Below the pieces are notes generated by a model. It saw only the letters and a list, made by a program, of their open reading frames with translations, searched no databases and was not told where the DNA came from. The position numbers were made by a program, and so were the translations under genes. A DNA stretch of 64,000 nt from Physcomitrium patens (Eukaryota > Streptophyta > Bryopsida > Funariales > Funariaceae). This document shows positions 23,341 to 36,258 of this stretch, one piece after another (position 1 is the first letter of the stretch; each line of letters begins with the position of its first letter). Where the stretch lies: positions 9,883,799 to 9,947,798 of the forward strand of contig NC_037265.1 in the NCBI RefSeq assembly GCF_000002425.4, given 5' to 3'.

Positions 23341-24648
23341 TGGCATGATTTGTAATCTAAAAATATACTAGATACCTAATTATAGAGAGTTTAGCTTTAG
23401 CTTATATATAATATCATATGTCTCAAAAATCTTTTTATCTTATTCAAAAATTTAAATTATAATAAAATCCTTCAAAATATTTTCTTTCCACAAAAATTAT
23501 TTTTACCTTGAATTTTGGAAATTCATATCTCTTGATCCAAATGTTTAATTTTTTTCAAATTTCTATTTAATATAGATTATATTCTTAAGCTTTACTACAA
23601 AAAAAATCTATTACCGATCTTCAATCATCTTTGAAATCCTATCAAGTGCTCTAAAACCTAATCTACAAGCATTTGAAAACTATCAATCTTATATCTCAAA
23701 AATACACAATCCAAAGACTAAAAAAATTATACATAAAATTTAATAACATGATAATACATACTTTAAAAAAAAATTAGCTAGAATCTTGTCAAATCCCTCA
23801 AGATATAGCTCAAAATACAACCACTAGTAACTCAAATTTCTTACTACCCTTAGATTTGAGGTGTTGATTTCAACTTCCAATATCTCCCTCATTCTAGCTT
23901 AGAATTCATCAAGTAGTATATGCAAAGTATAGCTAAGAAAGTGATTTTTCTAATTCTAGTCACTAATTTTTAATTTTTTTTACATGAGGCGTTATATCCA
24001 AAAGAGTGATAGAAGGTACAAAACTAATACCTTGACTTTGAGCACTTATATCTCTTTCATAGAAACTCCAAATGACTCAAAATTTACACCATAACTATAG
24101 CCAAAAACCTGAACTTATCAAATTTAGCCTTTGATGTTCAAATCTCCTATAAAAGACTAATCCTAATCCCTAATATGGCCTCAAGTAGCCTCTTTGAAGC
24201 CCATTGGTCATGATTTTTGACCAATAAGAATGGAAATTTAGATCATTCATCTTCATTCATTCATATGGGTGCCTTCACTATATTTTTTGCTACCAAAACT
24301 CTTCTTCAATCCCTTTTCATATAAGATTTACATATTATATGCTTTAAATACTAAATTAAAGAACCAAAATAAAACTTTAAGGATCACCAATATCTAACAA
24401 AGGTGACTCTAAATGTATAAAGTTACTAACAATAAAACCAACTTCAAAAGTCACTATGAAAAGAAAATAAAATTATACAAATTCTAATGGTGATTCTTTT
24501 AAATAATGTCTTTTTAAAGTAATAATTTAACCACATTATACAACCAATTAAAATCTAATAATATAGCTCTCACCATGTTGTTAAGTAAATTATACATTAA
24601 ATATATAAACACATTATTTTCACATAGTAGCCAAACTAGAATACGACA
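23341..24648 (-). repeat. Element E 3' LTR
   Basis: Pairs with 28459-29751. Shared landmarks include ctccctcat, ttgaagcccattggtcatga, the caaggtgactctaaatg-like block and the closing ccaaac...gaca. Confidence 0.82.
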
Positions 24649-24668
24649 TCTACTCCCTCCAAACCTGT
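24649..24668 (-). other. Element E polypurine tract
   Basis: The minus strand reads GGTTTGGAGGGAGTAGA up to the 3' LTR boundary. Confidence 0.6.
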
Positions 24669-26450
24669 CCATCCTCCGGTATGTACCAAGAAGAATTAAA
24701 GTTGTGATCATCGTCATACTACCTTTCTAATATTTTTTTTTTTTAAGATCTATATTTTTTTCTTTTTTATTTGTAAAGAAATCTATGTCTTCTCTAATAT
24801 CTTCATGAAATTCCTGTCACCTTAATCAATGCCACTTAACAATTTTGTCCTTATTTTTTTAGCATATTTTTTTGTAAAAAACTTTTAAATTCATTTCTAT
24901 ATATATACTTACTATCTTATCATCTTATCTAAGTACACCCACTCTTTTTAGATCTTTTTTCAGATTTTTGCACACTCCTTTGCTTCTATTTTTATAAGCC
25001 ATTAAGCTATGTATGTACAACAAATCCATTCCTACATAATTTTATAACACATGTATAAAAGATATTTTTCTTTCAATGCAAGAATACATTCTTTGATGTA
25101 CCACTACATTCCTCCTCTATAGTTATATGCTACAAAAATCTTTGAATTCTTCATTGATCCTTGGTAATGAATTATTCCATAGATAATTCCAATTGCGCTT
25201 ATGGTTTATATATATAGTTAGAAATTACACTAGATTTTTTCTATTTTGACTTTTAATATAGGCATATGATGATCCATCATCCAAAATCTTAGTTTCCATT
25301 CTCACAATTGTAATATATAGTTAACCAAAAATCATTGGATATGAGGTAGTATCTTGAATAAACAAATGTTGTTCAATAGTTACATCTCTAATTTTTACCT
25401 TCACATCAAGACAAGCACCATAAAGATCTCTTCACGTATTATTTACTGTCCAAATCATCCAACCATGGTCAATATCAATGGACCACCTCCCACATTCGTA
25501 GATTTCTTTTACATAATATTAATTTCAAATCTATGGTCAATAAGAACAACTATTGGATCTACTTACTCTCCCATTTTTACTAAAGTTTCTAAAGTGGCTC
25601 AAGCCCAATGTGCTCTCGTATAGTGTCCAAGGTCCTTGTCATCATCTTTATATTCATCCAAATCAAATTGTACCTTTCGATTGATATAACATTTTACCAA
25701 TTCTTATTCTTCTTTTTCAATCAAGATTGCATCCAAAGCATTAGATACAATAGATTCTCTTATCAATTACCTCTTTTGCTTAATGGTGTCAATGATAATA
25801 TCATGAAACTCTTTTTTTGCAACATAGTACAAACATAGTATCTACAAAGTCATTCTATTCTATGGCATTCTTAATTATCGTAGCAGTATTGAATAATTCT
25901 TGTCTTCTTATTTTTCTCTTATTAATACTGATAATGGCATAATTCTATGAATCTCCCATATCTACATGCTTGTCAAAAACATCCTCCTTCTCTCTTATAA
26001 CATATATACTATAAGCAGTAATGTTCTTTGATGCCATAGCCTGCTCAAATAAATACTCTTTCAAAACCTTCTTCATCCCTTATTTTTCAAAATTGATTTT
26101 GAGAAACTCACATGTATCTTGGAATGCAATTTTTCCATCTTTCCATAAAAATACTCCTTATTACAAAATACTAGTAAAATTCCCACATTCTTTCTTAGAA
26201 TACTCAATACTATTATACCAAATATATCTCTATATATATCCTTACTTTGATGCAAGTTTGATCTTTGATGTTCCTCTTTTCTCCTCTAACTTTACTAATT
26301 TGATTTGTAAGTCTTTCATTCATTTCACCAACTCTTCAATTGCATCTTTTTGTGATGTAGCTGTAGACATAGGAATTGTAGCAGTGGATATCAGTATAGC
26401 AGGTTTTAGTAGTTGCTTACGAGATATTATAATTGATAAAGGTTTATTTT
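24669..26450 (-). other. Element E internal region, no recognisable coding
   Basis: AT-rich sequence with only short ORFs (for example 25354-25623 and 26021-26455 on plus, 26073-26255 on minus). I see no protease, RT, RNase H or integrase motif on either strand. Confidence 0.5.
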
Positions 26451-27560
26451 TGTGAGTCCCACAAATTGATCTTAATTAGTGAATTAGTTAAAAATATAGT
26501 TTTAAGTCATTCAATTATACAAATATTAAGTGTAGAGAGTTTTTTTTTGACTATTTGAGTATTTATTATAATTTAGAAATATTTATAAATTTCAAAAGTG
26601 TCATTAAAAGAAAAGTTATAAAAATGGAGTCTTAGTAAAAATGGAGTCTTGGAGGGAATTATCTTAGTTAGTTTAGTATTTTTCTTATTGTTAAGTATTA
26701 AGAGTTAGTTATTGAAACCAATATCTTTATTGGATCCTATCTACATGTATTACTTATAAAATCCTATCAATGATTAGTTAGTAGTTAGAAGAAGCATGAA
26801 AAAGAGCTTCATGTCTTTTTATTTAATTATATAAAAAATAGGATTTTTAGTGGATTTAAATTTATTTTATTACTATAAAAAATTACCAAGATAGTAAAAT
26901 ATAGCCTCATATGGATATCAATATTATAAAAATATTATAGGATTTTTTAGAATTTTTAGAGAAAATTTTAAAATTTTGGTAAAATTGAGTTTTATCACCT
27001 TGAGAGCCATTATGAAGAAATGAAGCAAGATTTGAAGACTATGCAAGGTTTCTAGGCTAATTGGAAGTTTTTGAACACCATGGTGAAGTCAAATATGCAA
27101 AAAAAGTGGTTTTACTAGTAGAAAATAGGAGGACCAATAGCTAGTGTAGTCCTTGTAGGAAGAGAGGTGCACAATTTTCATATGGGTTGTAGCACCTTGG
27201 GTATAGGTAGGAAGATAAGACTAAGGCCTCAAGGCCTCTTCAAGGGAAGAATATACACTACTTGTGAGCCTTGGTGAGGCTCGAACTCCTGATTTCTTAA
27301 GCAAGTTACCCTTGAGGTAAAAATTATTCACTTAACTTTTCTATTATTTATATTCTATCTTTAATCTATCATAACTTACTCATAGTAACTTGGAATTACA
27401 TGATTTTTATGTCATTGGAAAGATAAAAACATTATCTATCTAAAAATATTTTTTTTACTTTTTACTTTCACTTTTTATTGGATGAAAATCCAGTGAACGG
27501 ACTGTGACTTCATTTTGGATGTTGTGATTACTTGATTTCATCTCTTTTACTTGTATTGTG
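26451..27560. repeat. Repeat G, copy 1
   Basis: About 1.1 kb that recurs at 36259-37400. Shared blocks are atttagaaatatttata, aatggagtctta, gaagaaatg.agcaagatttgaag, tgaacaccatggtgaagtc and the closing tttactttaattttttatt-type text. It starts TGTGAG and has no ORF. It is probably a solo LTR or non-autonomous element inserted in E. Confidence 0.6.
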
Positions 27561-27569
27561 GTTGTTCCT

Positions 27570-28440
27570 CCTTGGTCTTTTGCCAATTGCTTACTTTACT
27601 TCACACCACCAATTAAAAGAAACTCTTAATTGAGGCCAACTTGTAATTGGGGCTAAGGAGTGAAATTTACACTCACAAATTTCTTGCCTTATTTCTACCT
27701 TATCTCTTTTTTATTCTCTTTTAGTAAGTATATCCATTGCTTCAAAGACCTTCTTCCAATCAATAGTGAGTCCATTATCTTCCATATTATTCTCCAACAA
27801 TAATTTCAAATCCCTTTATAATTCATTATTGGCTAATTGAGTAAATAATTCTACCTTGTCATTTTCAAATGTAAGCTTTTCTACCTAAGATAATTGAAGA
27901 AATTGCCTTTCAAACTCTCAAAATAACTCTATTGCAACCAATCCGTTGTTGGATTTATTAACCCATTCTATGAACGATTTTTTATTATCCTTTTAACATC
28001 CTCCAAATAATATTCTTCTTTTAATTGAAAGATAAAATATTTCTATTTTGCTCCATGAATTTCAATTATCCCTCTTATTGCTTTTGTAGCTCTAGTACAA
28101 CTACAAGCTCAAATGTAAGGATCATTTTTTTTTTGTACCTTATTAAGCTCTATCTTCAGCAAATAATATTTCAAATATTTGGAGATATTTCTACTATCAA
28201 ATTGATCTAATAATCCAACTACAGATTGCAAAGCTTTAGTAGCCATCGCTTCTTTGTATTCTACTATTTGCTATTGCTACATAAATATAGAAAATACTTG
28301 AAATATTTGAGTTGAGGCAAGATCAAGCTACAATAGTGATGCCCCAATACAACTCCTATTGCTATCTCCATATTCTTCATCCATAATATAAAGCCAAAAA
28401 CTACTCGTTAAATATTCTATTCCAGATATTTCACATCGAG
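27570..28440 (-). pseudogene. Element E gag-like relic
   Basis: Minus-strand text in three readable patches: ATKALQSVVGLLDQFDSRN and NISKYLKYYLLKIELNKV (about 28,245-28,140), NGLVAIELFWEFERQFLQLS (about 27,945-27,885), and NGLTIDWKKVFEAMDIL (about 27,780-27,725). The order (a YLK capsid start, a WEFER helix, then a DW-x2-V helix) is that of retrotransposon capsid proteins. Stops separate the patches. Confidence 0.55.
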
Positions 28441-28458
28441 TTTACTAAGTCTATCATA

Positions 28459-29751
28459 TTGCATGATTTTCTATTTGAGAATACACTAGGTACCTAGCTG
28501 TAGAGAGTTTATTTTTAATGGATAAGCTCCAATAATTTATAATTTTAGCTTGTCCAATAATTTATTTAACCTTTAAAGTAAAAGACAAAAAAATATTATA
28601 ATATCAAAAAGATATTATACTAATAAAACCTTTTATATTTAAGAAGTTTTGTACATAAGGCTTTTTAAAATATCTAAAAATTTCCCTAATATTCTTGATT
28701 ATACCAAATCATAATTAATATTTACTGATAAGTTAGATTTTCAATAATTCCAAAGAAAATCCATAATCTCCTTTCAAAAATGTATCTTTATATCAAAATT
28801 TAATCATAGCTCCATATATCCATCTTCAACATAAATATAAAGTCTTGACTTCCAAAAAACCCCTTTATTTTGTATAAAATGTCTAAATTATAATAAAACA
28901 CCTTCAAAACATATTTTTTTCCATAAAAGGTTTTTTCTTTCTAAACTTTAGAAATTCATATTTTACATCTTACATTTGGAGTGTTGACTTCAGCTTCTAA
29001 TATCTCCCTCATCCTAGTAGTATATATAAAGTGTAGCCAAGAAAGTGCTTTTTGTAATTCCAATCGCTGGTCCTCTATTACTTTCCGTACACATGTATTA
29101 TATCCAAAAGAGTGATAATAGATACAAAATTGACACCTTGGCTTGAAGCGCCATATCTCTTTTATAAAAACTCCAAATGACTCAAAATTTGTAAAAAAAT
29201 CATAACCAAAAATCTAAACTTATCGACTTTAGCCTCCAATGTTTGAATTCCTCCCAAAAGACTAACCTTAATTCCTAATATGGCCTTAGGTAGCCTCCTT
29301 GAAGCCCATTGGTCATGAATTTGACCAATAAAAATGGAGATTTATATCATCTATCTCCATTCATTCATATGAGTGCCTTCACTACCTTTTTTGCTACCAA
29401 AACTCCTCTTCAATCTCTTTTCATATAAGATTTACATATTATATGCTTTAAACACCAAATTAAAGAACCAAAATAAAACTTTCAGAGTCACCAATGTCTA
29501 ACAAAGGTGATTCTAAATGTATAAAATTAATACCATTAAATCAACTTCAAAAACCATTATCAAAAGAAAATAAAATTATACAAATTCTAATAATAATCTT
29601 TTTAAATAATTTTTTTTAAAATTAATAATTTAATCACATTCTACAACCAATTAAAATCCAATAATATGGCTCTCACCATGTTGCTAAGTAAGTTGTAGAT
29701 TAAATATATAAACTTATTATTTTCATATGATAGCCAAACCACAACATGACA
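28459..29751 (-). repeat. Element E 5' LTR
   Basis: A 1293-bp partner of 23341-24648. Substitutions and small indels are numerous, so E is clearly older than D. Confidence 0.82.
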
Positions 29752-30881
29752 TCGTAATAGTGATAGATGTTGCTAAGAAAAAGCTTAGTTTTTTTTTACT
29801 TGTGATAGATTTTATACATGATATTAAATATGCCATCTTGGTAAAATAATCTACTACTACAAATATAGAATCATAAAAACTTGAGATTTGAAGATTTGTA
29901 ATACAATCCATAGAAATAAAAGACCATGGTTGTTTTGGAATAGATAATGGCTGAAGAAGTCTATAAGGTCGATGGTGAAGAGTTTGAATCTTGAATAAAT
30001 ATCACATGATTACCTTTGACATTTGAGGCCACCAAAAATCTCCCAATATTAGCTCCAAAGTCTTATTGTATCCAAAATATTCGACTGTTGAAAAGTCATG
30101 ATAAGTTTGAAGAATATGTAATCGTATCCCACCTTTTAGAATGTATAATTATCCCTTGAAATAAAGTAGGTTCTTCTTAAATTTAAAATTAGAAGTATCA
30201 TAAGACTTAAAAGAATTATTTTTGATATCATACACGAGAAGATTAAAGAACATACTTAATTGAATTTGCTTGACAAAGGTTGAATCAACAGTCAATGTTG
30301 ATTTTATTGCTCAAAGGTAAAAATGCTCTGACTATAAGAAAAATTTATCTTTGTTAATCAAAAGATGCATCTCCTTCTTTTAATACAAGATAAAAATTTC
30401 TACAAAGGCCTTCAACAAATCTTATTATTTTCTAGATCAATAAGTGATCTTGAAATCAAATCTTGATAAAGAGATGTTCGGACAAGCTTGGTGACAATTT
30501 AAAATACGTACTAACATGAAATACTTGAGGTTCTTATGATTTTTATACATTATGAATAGATTTGAAGCGCCTTCTAAATAATGATGCCATTCTTAAAATG
30601 AATCTATAATTGCAAAAGGCTCTTTATTACGGATCTCATAATTAATCTTGGTTGCTAAAAATTTTTTGGAATGAAAAGCTATTGGATGGAATTTGTCATG
30701 TACTTTTATTTGTCATAATATTACACTTAAGGCAAATTTTGATGCATCTATTTCTATAAAATATGCCTTCAAGAAATCAACACAATATAAGATTAGTGCA
30801 AAAATAAACTCCTTTTTTAAAGCATCAAATAATGCTTTGACTACTTTACTCCACTCAAGTTTGTTTTTATAAGTCAAATGT
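29752..30881 (-). pseudogene. Element A: integrase core and RNase H relic
   Basis: The 29911-29723 ORF keeps the integrase core start (MDCITNLQISSFYDSIFVVV, matching MDFITDLP in D). The zinc-finger region follows to about 30,200 and RNase H from about 30,400 to 30,860. Compared with D, about 120 bp of integrase core is missing at the element E insertion point, an older deletion. It ends at solo LTR F. Confidence 0.7.
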
Positions 30882-32160
30882 TGTCATGTTGTAACATGAC
30901 TATATGATGAAAGATAATAATATGGATCTTATTATAGAAGAACCAAGTTAAAAGATAAAGTAAGAAAATATAGATAAAAGATAGGTAGTAAAAATTTTAG
31001 TAATAATGCTATTTTTTTAAAAGAATAGCTTTTACTTACTTTGTAGGACCATAAATAATGTAAAATAAAGTAGATTAGAAAAATAAAAGATATAGGTATA
31101 TGTATGAAGGAATTAGGAGTTAATTTTAGGAAAATTTACTTCAAATGGAATAAAAATTGAAACCTAGAGAAGACTAGTTATCAACTAGGGTTGAAATCAG
31201 ACCTTGAGGCATAAAATCAAGCCTCAACAATAATTCTAAGGTTCTTTAGTTGATCGAAAAATAAGATTGGAGAGAAAACTTTATAAGATTTTAATAAGCA
31301 TTAATATTGAGGATTTTGGATGAATAATGACTTTATAAGAGCTTTGCAAAATTGAGGGTGTTTTCAGTGACTTTGGTTGTTGGAAAATAAAATAAGATTG
31401 ACGTTTTGGGTAATTTTAGGAAGTTGGTAATAGACTTACAAGTGAAATTTTTTGGATTTGAGGATATAATTGTGTTAGATGTGTGCTATGAATTTGGATT
31501 TAATCGAATAATTAGATTGAAAAGCATGAAGGTTTTTGTGGATTATAATCTTAAAATTCAGGGTTTTGAAGACAAGTGAGATTTTCTTAGATATTTATCA
31601 ATCCGCTAATTAAATTAAAGCAAATATTTTTATAAAGATAGTTAGCTTGATTTTTAAGTAGTGTATAAAGTTTGGAAGCAAAATAATGGTTCAATCAGGA
31701 GTAAGTGGCTCTAGGAGATTGGTATCAAGGTCAAAGAAGGATGTTGGCCAACACCCAAGCATATTTTTGAGATTATCATCTATTTGGTATTTTTGAGCCT
31801 TTTTATTTTTTTTATTTTTATTTTTAACTTAATAAGTGAAGAATGTGTAAAATTGGAATTGAAAACAATAATTCAAATATTAATTATTGAATTTCAAAAT
31901 CTATTGGAAGATTATTAAAATTTTATTTGAGATTTTAAAAATTGATTAAGTTTTGGTTAAGATAAGGATTTGGTAAGGATTTAGGTTTTGTTTAAGATAA
32001 GGATTTGGTAAAGATTTAGGTTTTGGTTAAGATTAGGATTTTGTTAGGATTTGGATTTGGTTAACATTAGGATTTAATTTGGTTTAGGATTTGATTTGGA
32101 TTTCTTTAAGATTTCTTTAGAATTTTCTTGTATTTCTTTTATAATTTATTTTTAAAATAA

Positions 32161-32207
<47 letters not shown>

Positions 32208-32379
32208 TAATAATAATAATAATAATTGGACTTAATTGATGCTTAATTATATTTATTAAGCTTCTATAGTAATTTATATATAATTTAATTAGAGTAATTA
32301 GAACTTATTACAAATTTTTTTTATCTTTCAGAGCCAAGTGCCTAGCGCATTCTCAAGTAAGACTTCACATAATATGACA
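30882..32379. repeat. Solo LTR F
   Basis: A 1.5-kb block with no ORF. It starts TGTCATG and ends ATGACA. It interrupts the RNase H/RT connection of element A exactly between sequences that are contiguous in D (caagcgtgtaagtgg). The flanks aatgt/aatat look like a one-mismatch target duplication. It contains a TAA microsatellite. Confidence 0.6.
32158..32226 (+). repeat. (TAA)n microsatellite
   Basis: About 22 nearly perfect AAT/TAA units with one C substitution, inside solo LTR F. Confidence 0.9.
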
Positions 32380-32384
32380 ATATA

Positions 32385-34816
32385 TAAGTGGATTTATAAC
32401 TTAAAAAAACTATTGATAAAGATCCAATAGTTATTGATAAAGCCAAAAAAGATTGCATATCTCTTACTGTTCTTAGAATCTTTCAATCTATAATAGTCTA
32501 AATCTTCTTCAAATCCATCATTAGTCCTTCATTGGAAATGATGTATCCTAAAAAGTCAACTTGAGTAATATGAAATATATATTTTTCTAATTTGGTATAT
32601 GATATTGCTTCTCTAAATTTTTGTAATATTTGACAAACTTGAATTGCATGCCCTTCTATGTTCTAAGAGTAGATTAAGATGTCGTCCAAATAATAGACAA
32701 TAAAATCATCAAGAAATTCTTAAAAGACATCATTTATTAGATGTTAAAAAATATTTGGTGCATTTGTGAGTCCAAAAGGCATGACATCATATTCAAAATG
32801 CCCATACTTAGTTCAAAATATAATTTTCTATTCATCTCTTTCTTTAATGCATACTAGATTATATACTCCTCGTAGATCTATTTTTGTATAGAAATTTTCT
32901 TAATTCAATTTATCAAAAAGTTTTGAAATCAAAAGTAGAAGATACTTATTTTTGATGGTGATCTTTTTGAGTCATCAATAATTCACACACATCCGCAAAG
33001 ATCCTTCTTTTTTCTTCACAAATAAGATAGAAGCCTCAATTCGAGATTTAAAATAATGTATGAGATTTTTAGCTAAATTTTCATCAATCTACTCCTTAAA
33101 TGTAGCCAACTTATTTTATTATAAGCTGTAGATTGGTCCAAATAGTCATTAAGCTCTTTTGTGAAGATCGATGGAACAATCATAAAGGTGATGCTTTGGA
33201 AGAATATCTACATTCTTTTTTTAAAAAATATCTTGAAAACCTTGATATTAGCTAAGAATATTACTTGACATCTTTTCACCATCAAAAATAGGCTTGGCAT
33301 ATAAAAAAAAAGATATCAAATGACTATCTATGATTTCTACATGTACAAATTTAATTTTTTTAATTAACAATTTTTCTTATTTTTTGACAAAACCTTCATC
33401 TATAAAATAGGTTGAGGCTCTTGAATCTAACAAAGATGAACTTCTATTGTAAAACAAGATGAGAGATCTGAAGAGAGAATAGGATCTTTACTAAGAATTA
33501 AACAAGATTCTAATTACACAATCTCTATTATAGGTGGAGAAATTTATTTTTCAGTAAATTTTCTTCTTTAACAACCATGCTTCTCATTTTGTGATTACAT
33601 TGTTTCTTTGGATAATATTAAGTAATATGTTTAACTTCTCTAAAATATAAGCATAAGTCCTTTTGATTTTGTCTAATATTTTTCTACTTCATAAGAGATT
33701 TTAAACGTACTATATCAATTTGCATTGTTTTTGGCCTTCATGAATGTGTTTTTGAAAACTTAGGAGCTACCTTCATTATTTGATTTATTCTTCTATAGCC
33801 AAGTCTTTATTCTTGATGTCTTTCAAATAATTGATTGTTTCATGTAATGGCTTGAGTAATAAATTGTTCCAAAAATTTTACCTTTAGTATTTTCAGTAAT
33901 AAATCTTTGATATTATCCTTCAACTTATATTGAATTTTTTGATAAGGACTTTGTTATTTAAATCCACGTTGCAAGTTAGGTTTTGGAATTTAGTAGCATA
34001 TATGGTGGTTGATTGTGATCCTTGCTGCAAAGATAAGAGCTTAATCTCTACTACTCTTTCTAGATTACTTTGTCCAAATGTAGCCATAAACACTTCTAGG
34101 AATGAATTCAAATCATAAAAGACTTATGAATCCTTTTCCATTAAAGGTGAAAACCAAGATAGAGCACTTTTTGATAAAAGTGCACCTATAAATCTAACTT
34201 GATTAAATCCATTGAAATATTAGAATGGATGTAATCTTAGATAGAGCTTAATTTATTGCAAAAATCTTCAAATTTTGATTTTGTTCTATCAAACTTTTTA
34301 GGCATACTAATCCTTGATCCTATTATACTTATAGAAACAAAATTCTTTGGATTTGGTTATGAGGTTGATCTATTTACTTCCTTCAACTACACAACTTCTT
34401 GCTACAAACTCTGAAATTCTTATATAAGCATAGGAAAAGTATCTCTATGATTTGTATTAGAAATACATGAAATTTCTATTCTTAAAGTGTTGATAAGTTC
34501 ATAGAGATCTAGAATAGTTGTAAATCTATTCTCACTTCCCCTGAGAATAGCATCTATAATCTTTTCTTTTATAAACAACTCAAATAAGTTCAATAAATTA
34601 AATTAGAAGAAGGTAATATGCAATCTCTAATATCAAATGAAAATTTCTACAAAAAAGGATAATCCACTCTCTTTAAGAAAAAGTTAAGTATTAGAAAATA
34701 AAATTATTTATTTAAAGGTGAGTAATTCACAATCTTCAAAACACAACAATAGAAGTGGTGAAATCTACTCACTTCTAAAATAAAATAAAAATAGTGAGTT
34801 AGTACTCTTATCAAAC
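32385..34816 (-). pseudogene. Element A: RT, protease and gag relic
   Basis: Heavily decayed but collinear with D and C: RT connection and palm (32,400-32,830), RT start (32,900-33,150), protease (about 33,300-33,480), and gag with a knuckle-like region (about 33,590-33,700) and capsid (34111-33920 ORF, FGQSNLERVVEIKLLSLQQ). It therefore retains the RT region deleted from D. It ends at the 5' LTR. Confidence 0.7.
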
Positions 34817-35332
34817 TATCAAAGACATGAATTTTGAAGAAAGGATATTCTCAATACACTCTTGTGTCACTAAAAAGAACTAAAAAGTCATTCAAAGATG
34901 ATATATTATTGAACTGGAATAGCTAATGCCAAAAACAAGAAGATTAGAAAGTCTTAAAACAAGACTAAGGATTGAAAATGCATTGACAAGAGTGAAGAAG
35001 GCTTCACTCTTTTGTCCATATATACTCTTATGTAGGAGTGATATGGTGAAGTCCTATAAGACTTCTTAAACGAGTTGATTTTGCAAGATACATATCTTAA
35101 CTTGCAATACAAGTTTTGTATATGTATGCCACATAGTTAAGTTGTTCCACAAGCTACTAACACATAATTAATTTGTTGATCAAGTTTCTAACCTATCAAT
35201 CAATTATAAAGACATGTAAAGTCAAAATAGCATCTAGAAGGTATTATAAAATTAACTTACTTTTATCTATTTTAACTTATTTCTATCTAATCATATAGGT
35301 ATTTATTAGAATATCTATGTATATTTGTGATA
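34817..35332 (-). repeat. Element A 5' LTR
   Basis: About 516 bp of the D/C LTR family, with termini decayed to TA...TA. It is followed by the ataat target duplication that matches 14235-14239. Confidence 0.8.
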
Positions 35333-35337
35333 ATAAT

Positions 35338-35480
35338 AAAATATCATTGTAAAATTTTAATTCTTTTGAAAGAATTAAGATTGGATGCATTGATAACAAA
35401 AATTTGAGGTAGTAAATTATATTGAATTTATAATTATAGAATCTTAATTTTTTTTAATAAATATGATATAATGGATTAAA

Positions 35481-35512
<32 letters not shown>

Positions 35513-36258
35513 TAATTTATAATTTTATTTTAAAAATTATATATATATATATATATAATAGTTTTAAAATTATTATTAATTGTAGATCAATTATTAAAAA
35601 AAATTATTTAAAAAATAATTGAGTTATACTTATCAAATGAATTTAATTAGTTTTATAGAAGAAAAAAATATTAAAATCTAATCATAGGCTAAATAATACA
35701 ATTTTAGAGTATGTATGATTATTTAAAGTTGGGCCTTAACTGTTATTATAAAGTACCAAAGAAAGACATTAAATAGAAAAAATAGAAAAAAATTAACAAA
35801 GTTGAATTAAAAAGAGAGTTAATAAGATTTGATAGAAATATACAAAAATAGAGTAACTAAATATGCTAATACAATGTACAAGTATAAGAAGATAGCTTAA
35901 CAAAGCCCATTAGCAAGTACAATCTACTTAAAAGATATATTATTAAAATTTAAGGTAAAATCAAATAATAAAGTCTAAATTAGTATTATCTTTAAAATAT
36001 ATTTTTATTGAATTAATATAAAAAATTACATGATATAAGTCAAATTTAATATAAAAATTAAAATAATTTATTGATACAATAGAATTTAATATTCTTTATG
36101 GCTTTTAAAGTTGTTAAAAAGACTATGCATTTAAAATTAAAAAGTAGATCTATTAGATGATAAAACTTCGATGTACATTTATTTTATAAAAACTTTCTTA
36201 ATATTAAAAAATAAAAATTATCTAAGTATTTATTAGAGCAATAATAATATTGTAAAGT
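35338..36258. other. AT-rich spacer, no gene seen
   Basis: Very AT-rich sequence with (TA)n tracts at about 35,495-35,512 and 35,540-35,558. There is no ORF and no recognisable repeat family. Confidence 0.5.

Larger units (their letters stand above)
23341..29751 (-). mobile_element. Element E: LTR element with gag-like relic only
   Basis: Two long LTRs (23341-24648, 1308 bp; 28459-29751, 1293 bp) are flanked by exact tcgta duplications (23336-23340 and 29752-29756). The left LTR starts TGGCATG and both end GACA; the right copy's start has mutated to TT. A polypurine tract beside the left LTR gives minus orientation. The internal region is 3.8 kb, of which about 1.1 kb is a later repeat (G). 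Only a gag-like relic is recognisable, so it resembles a gag-only terminal-repeat element. Confidence 0.85.
14240..35332 (-). mobile_element. Element A: old chromovirus split by four insertions
   Basis: The outer boundaries are supported by an exact 5-bp target duplication, ataat, at 14235-14239 and 35333-35337. The 3' LTR is in three pieces (about 14240-14583, 15853-15952, 21901-22000; summed length about 544 bp, the same as the LTR of D). The 5' LTR is 34817-35332. Internal pieces are 22001-23340, 29752-30881 and about 32385-34816. Removing the four insertions leaves about 6.0 kb, a normal size for this family. All coding pieces are decayed. Confidence 0.85.

Noticed and set aside
27240..27320. 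tRNA-like B-box (ggctcgaactc) in repeat G
   Set aside because: No A box at proper spacing and no cloverleaf could be drawn. Not called a tRNA or SINE.
32158..32226. Possible CRISPR-like or satellite array
   Set aside because: It is a simple trinucleotide microsatellite without spacers.
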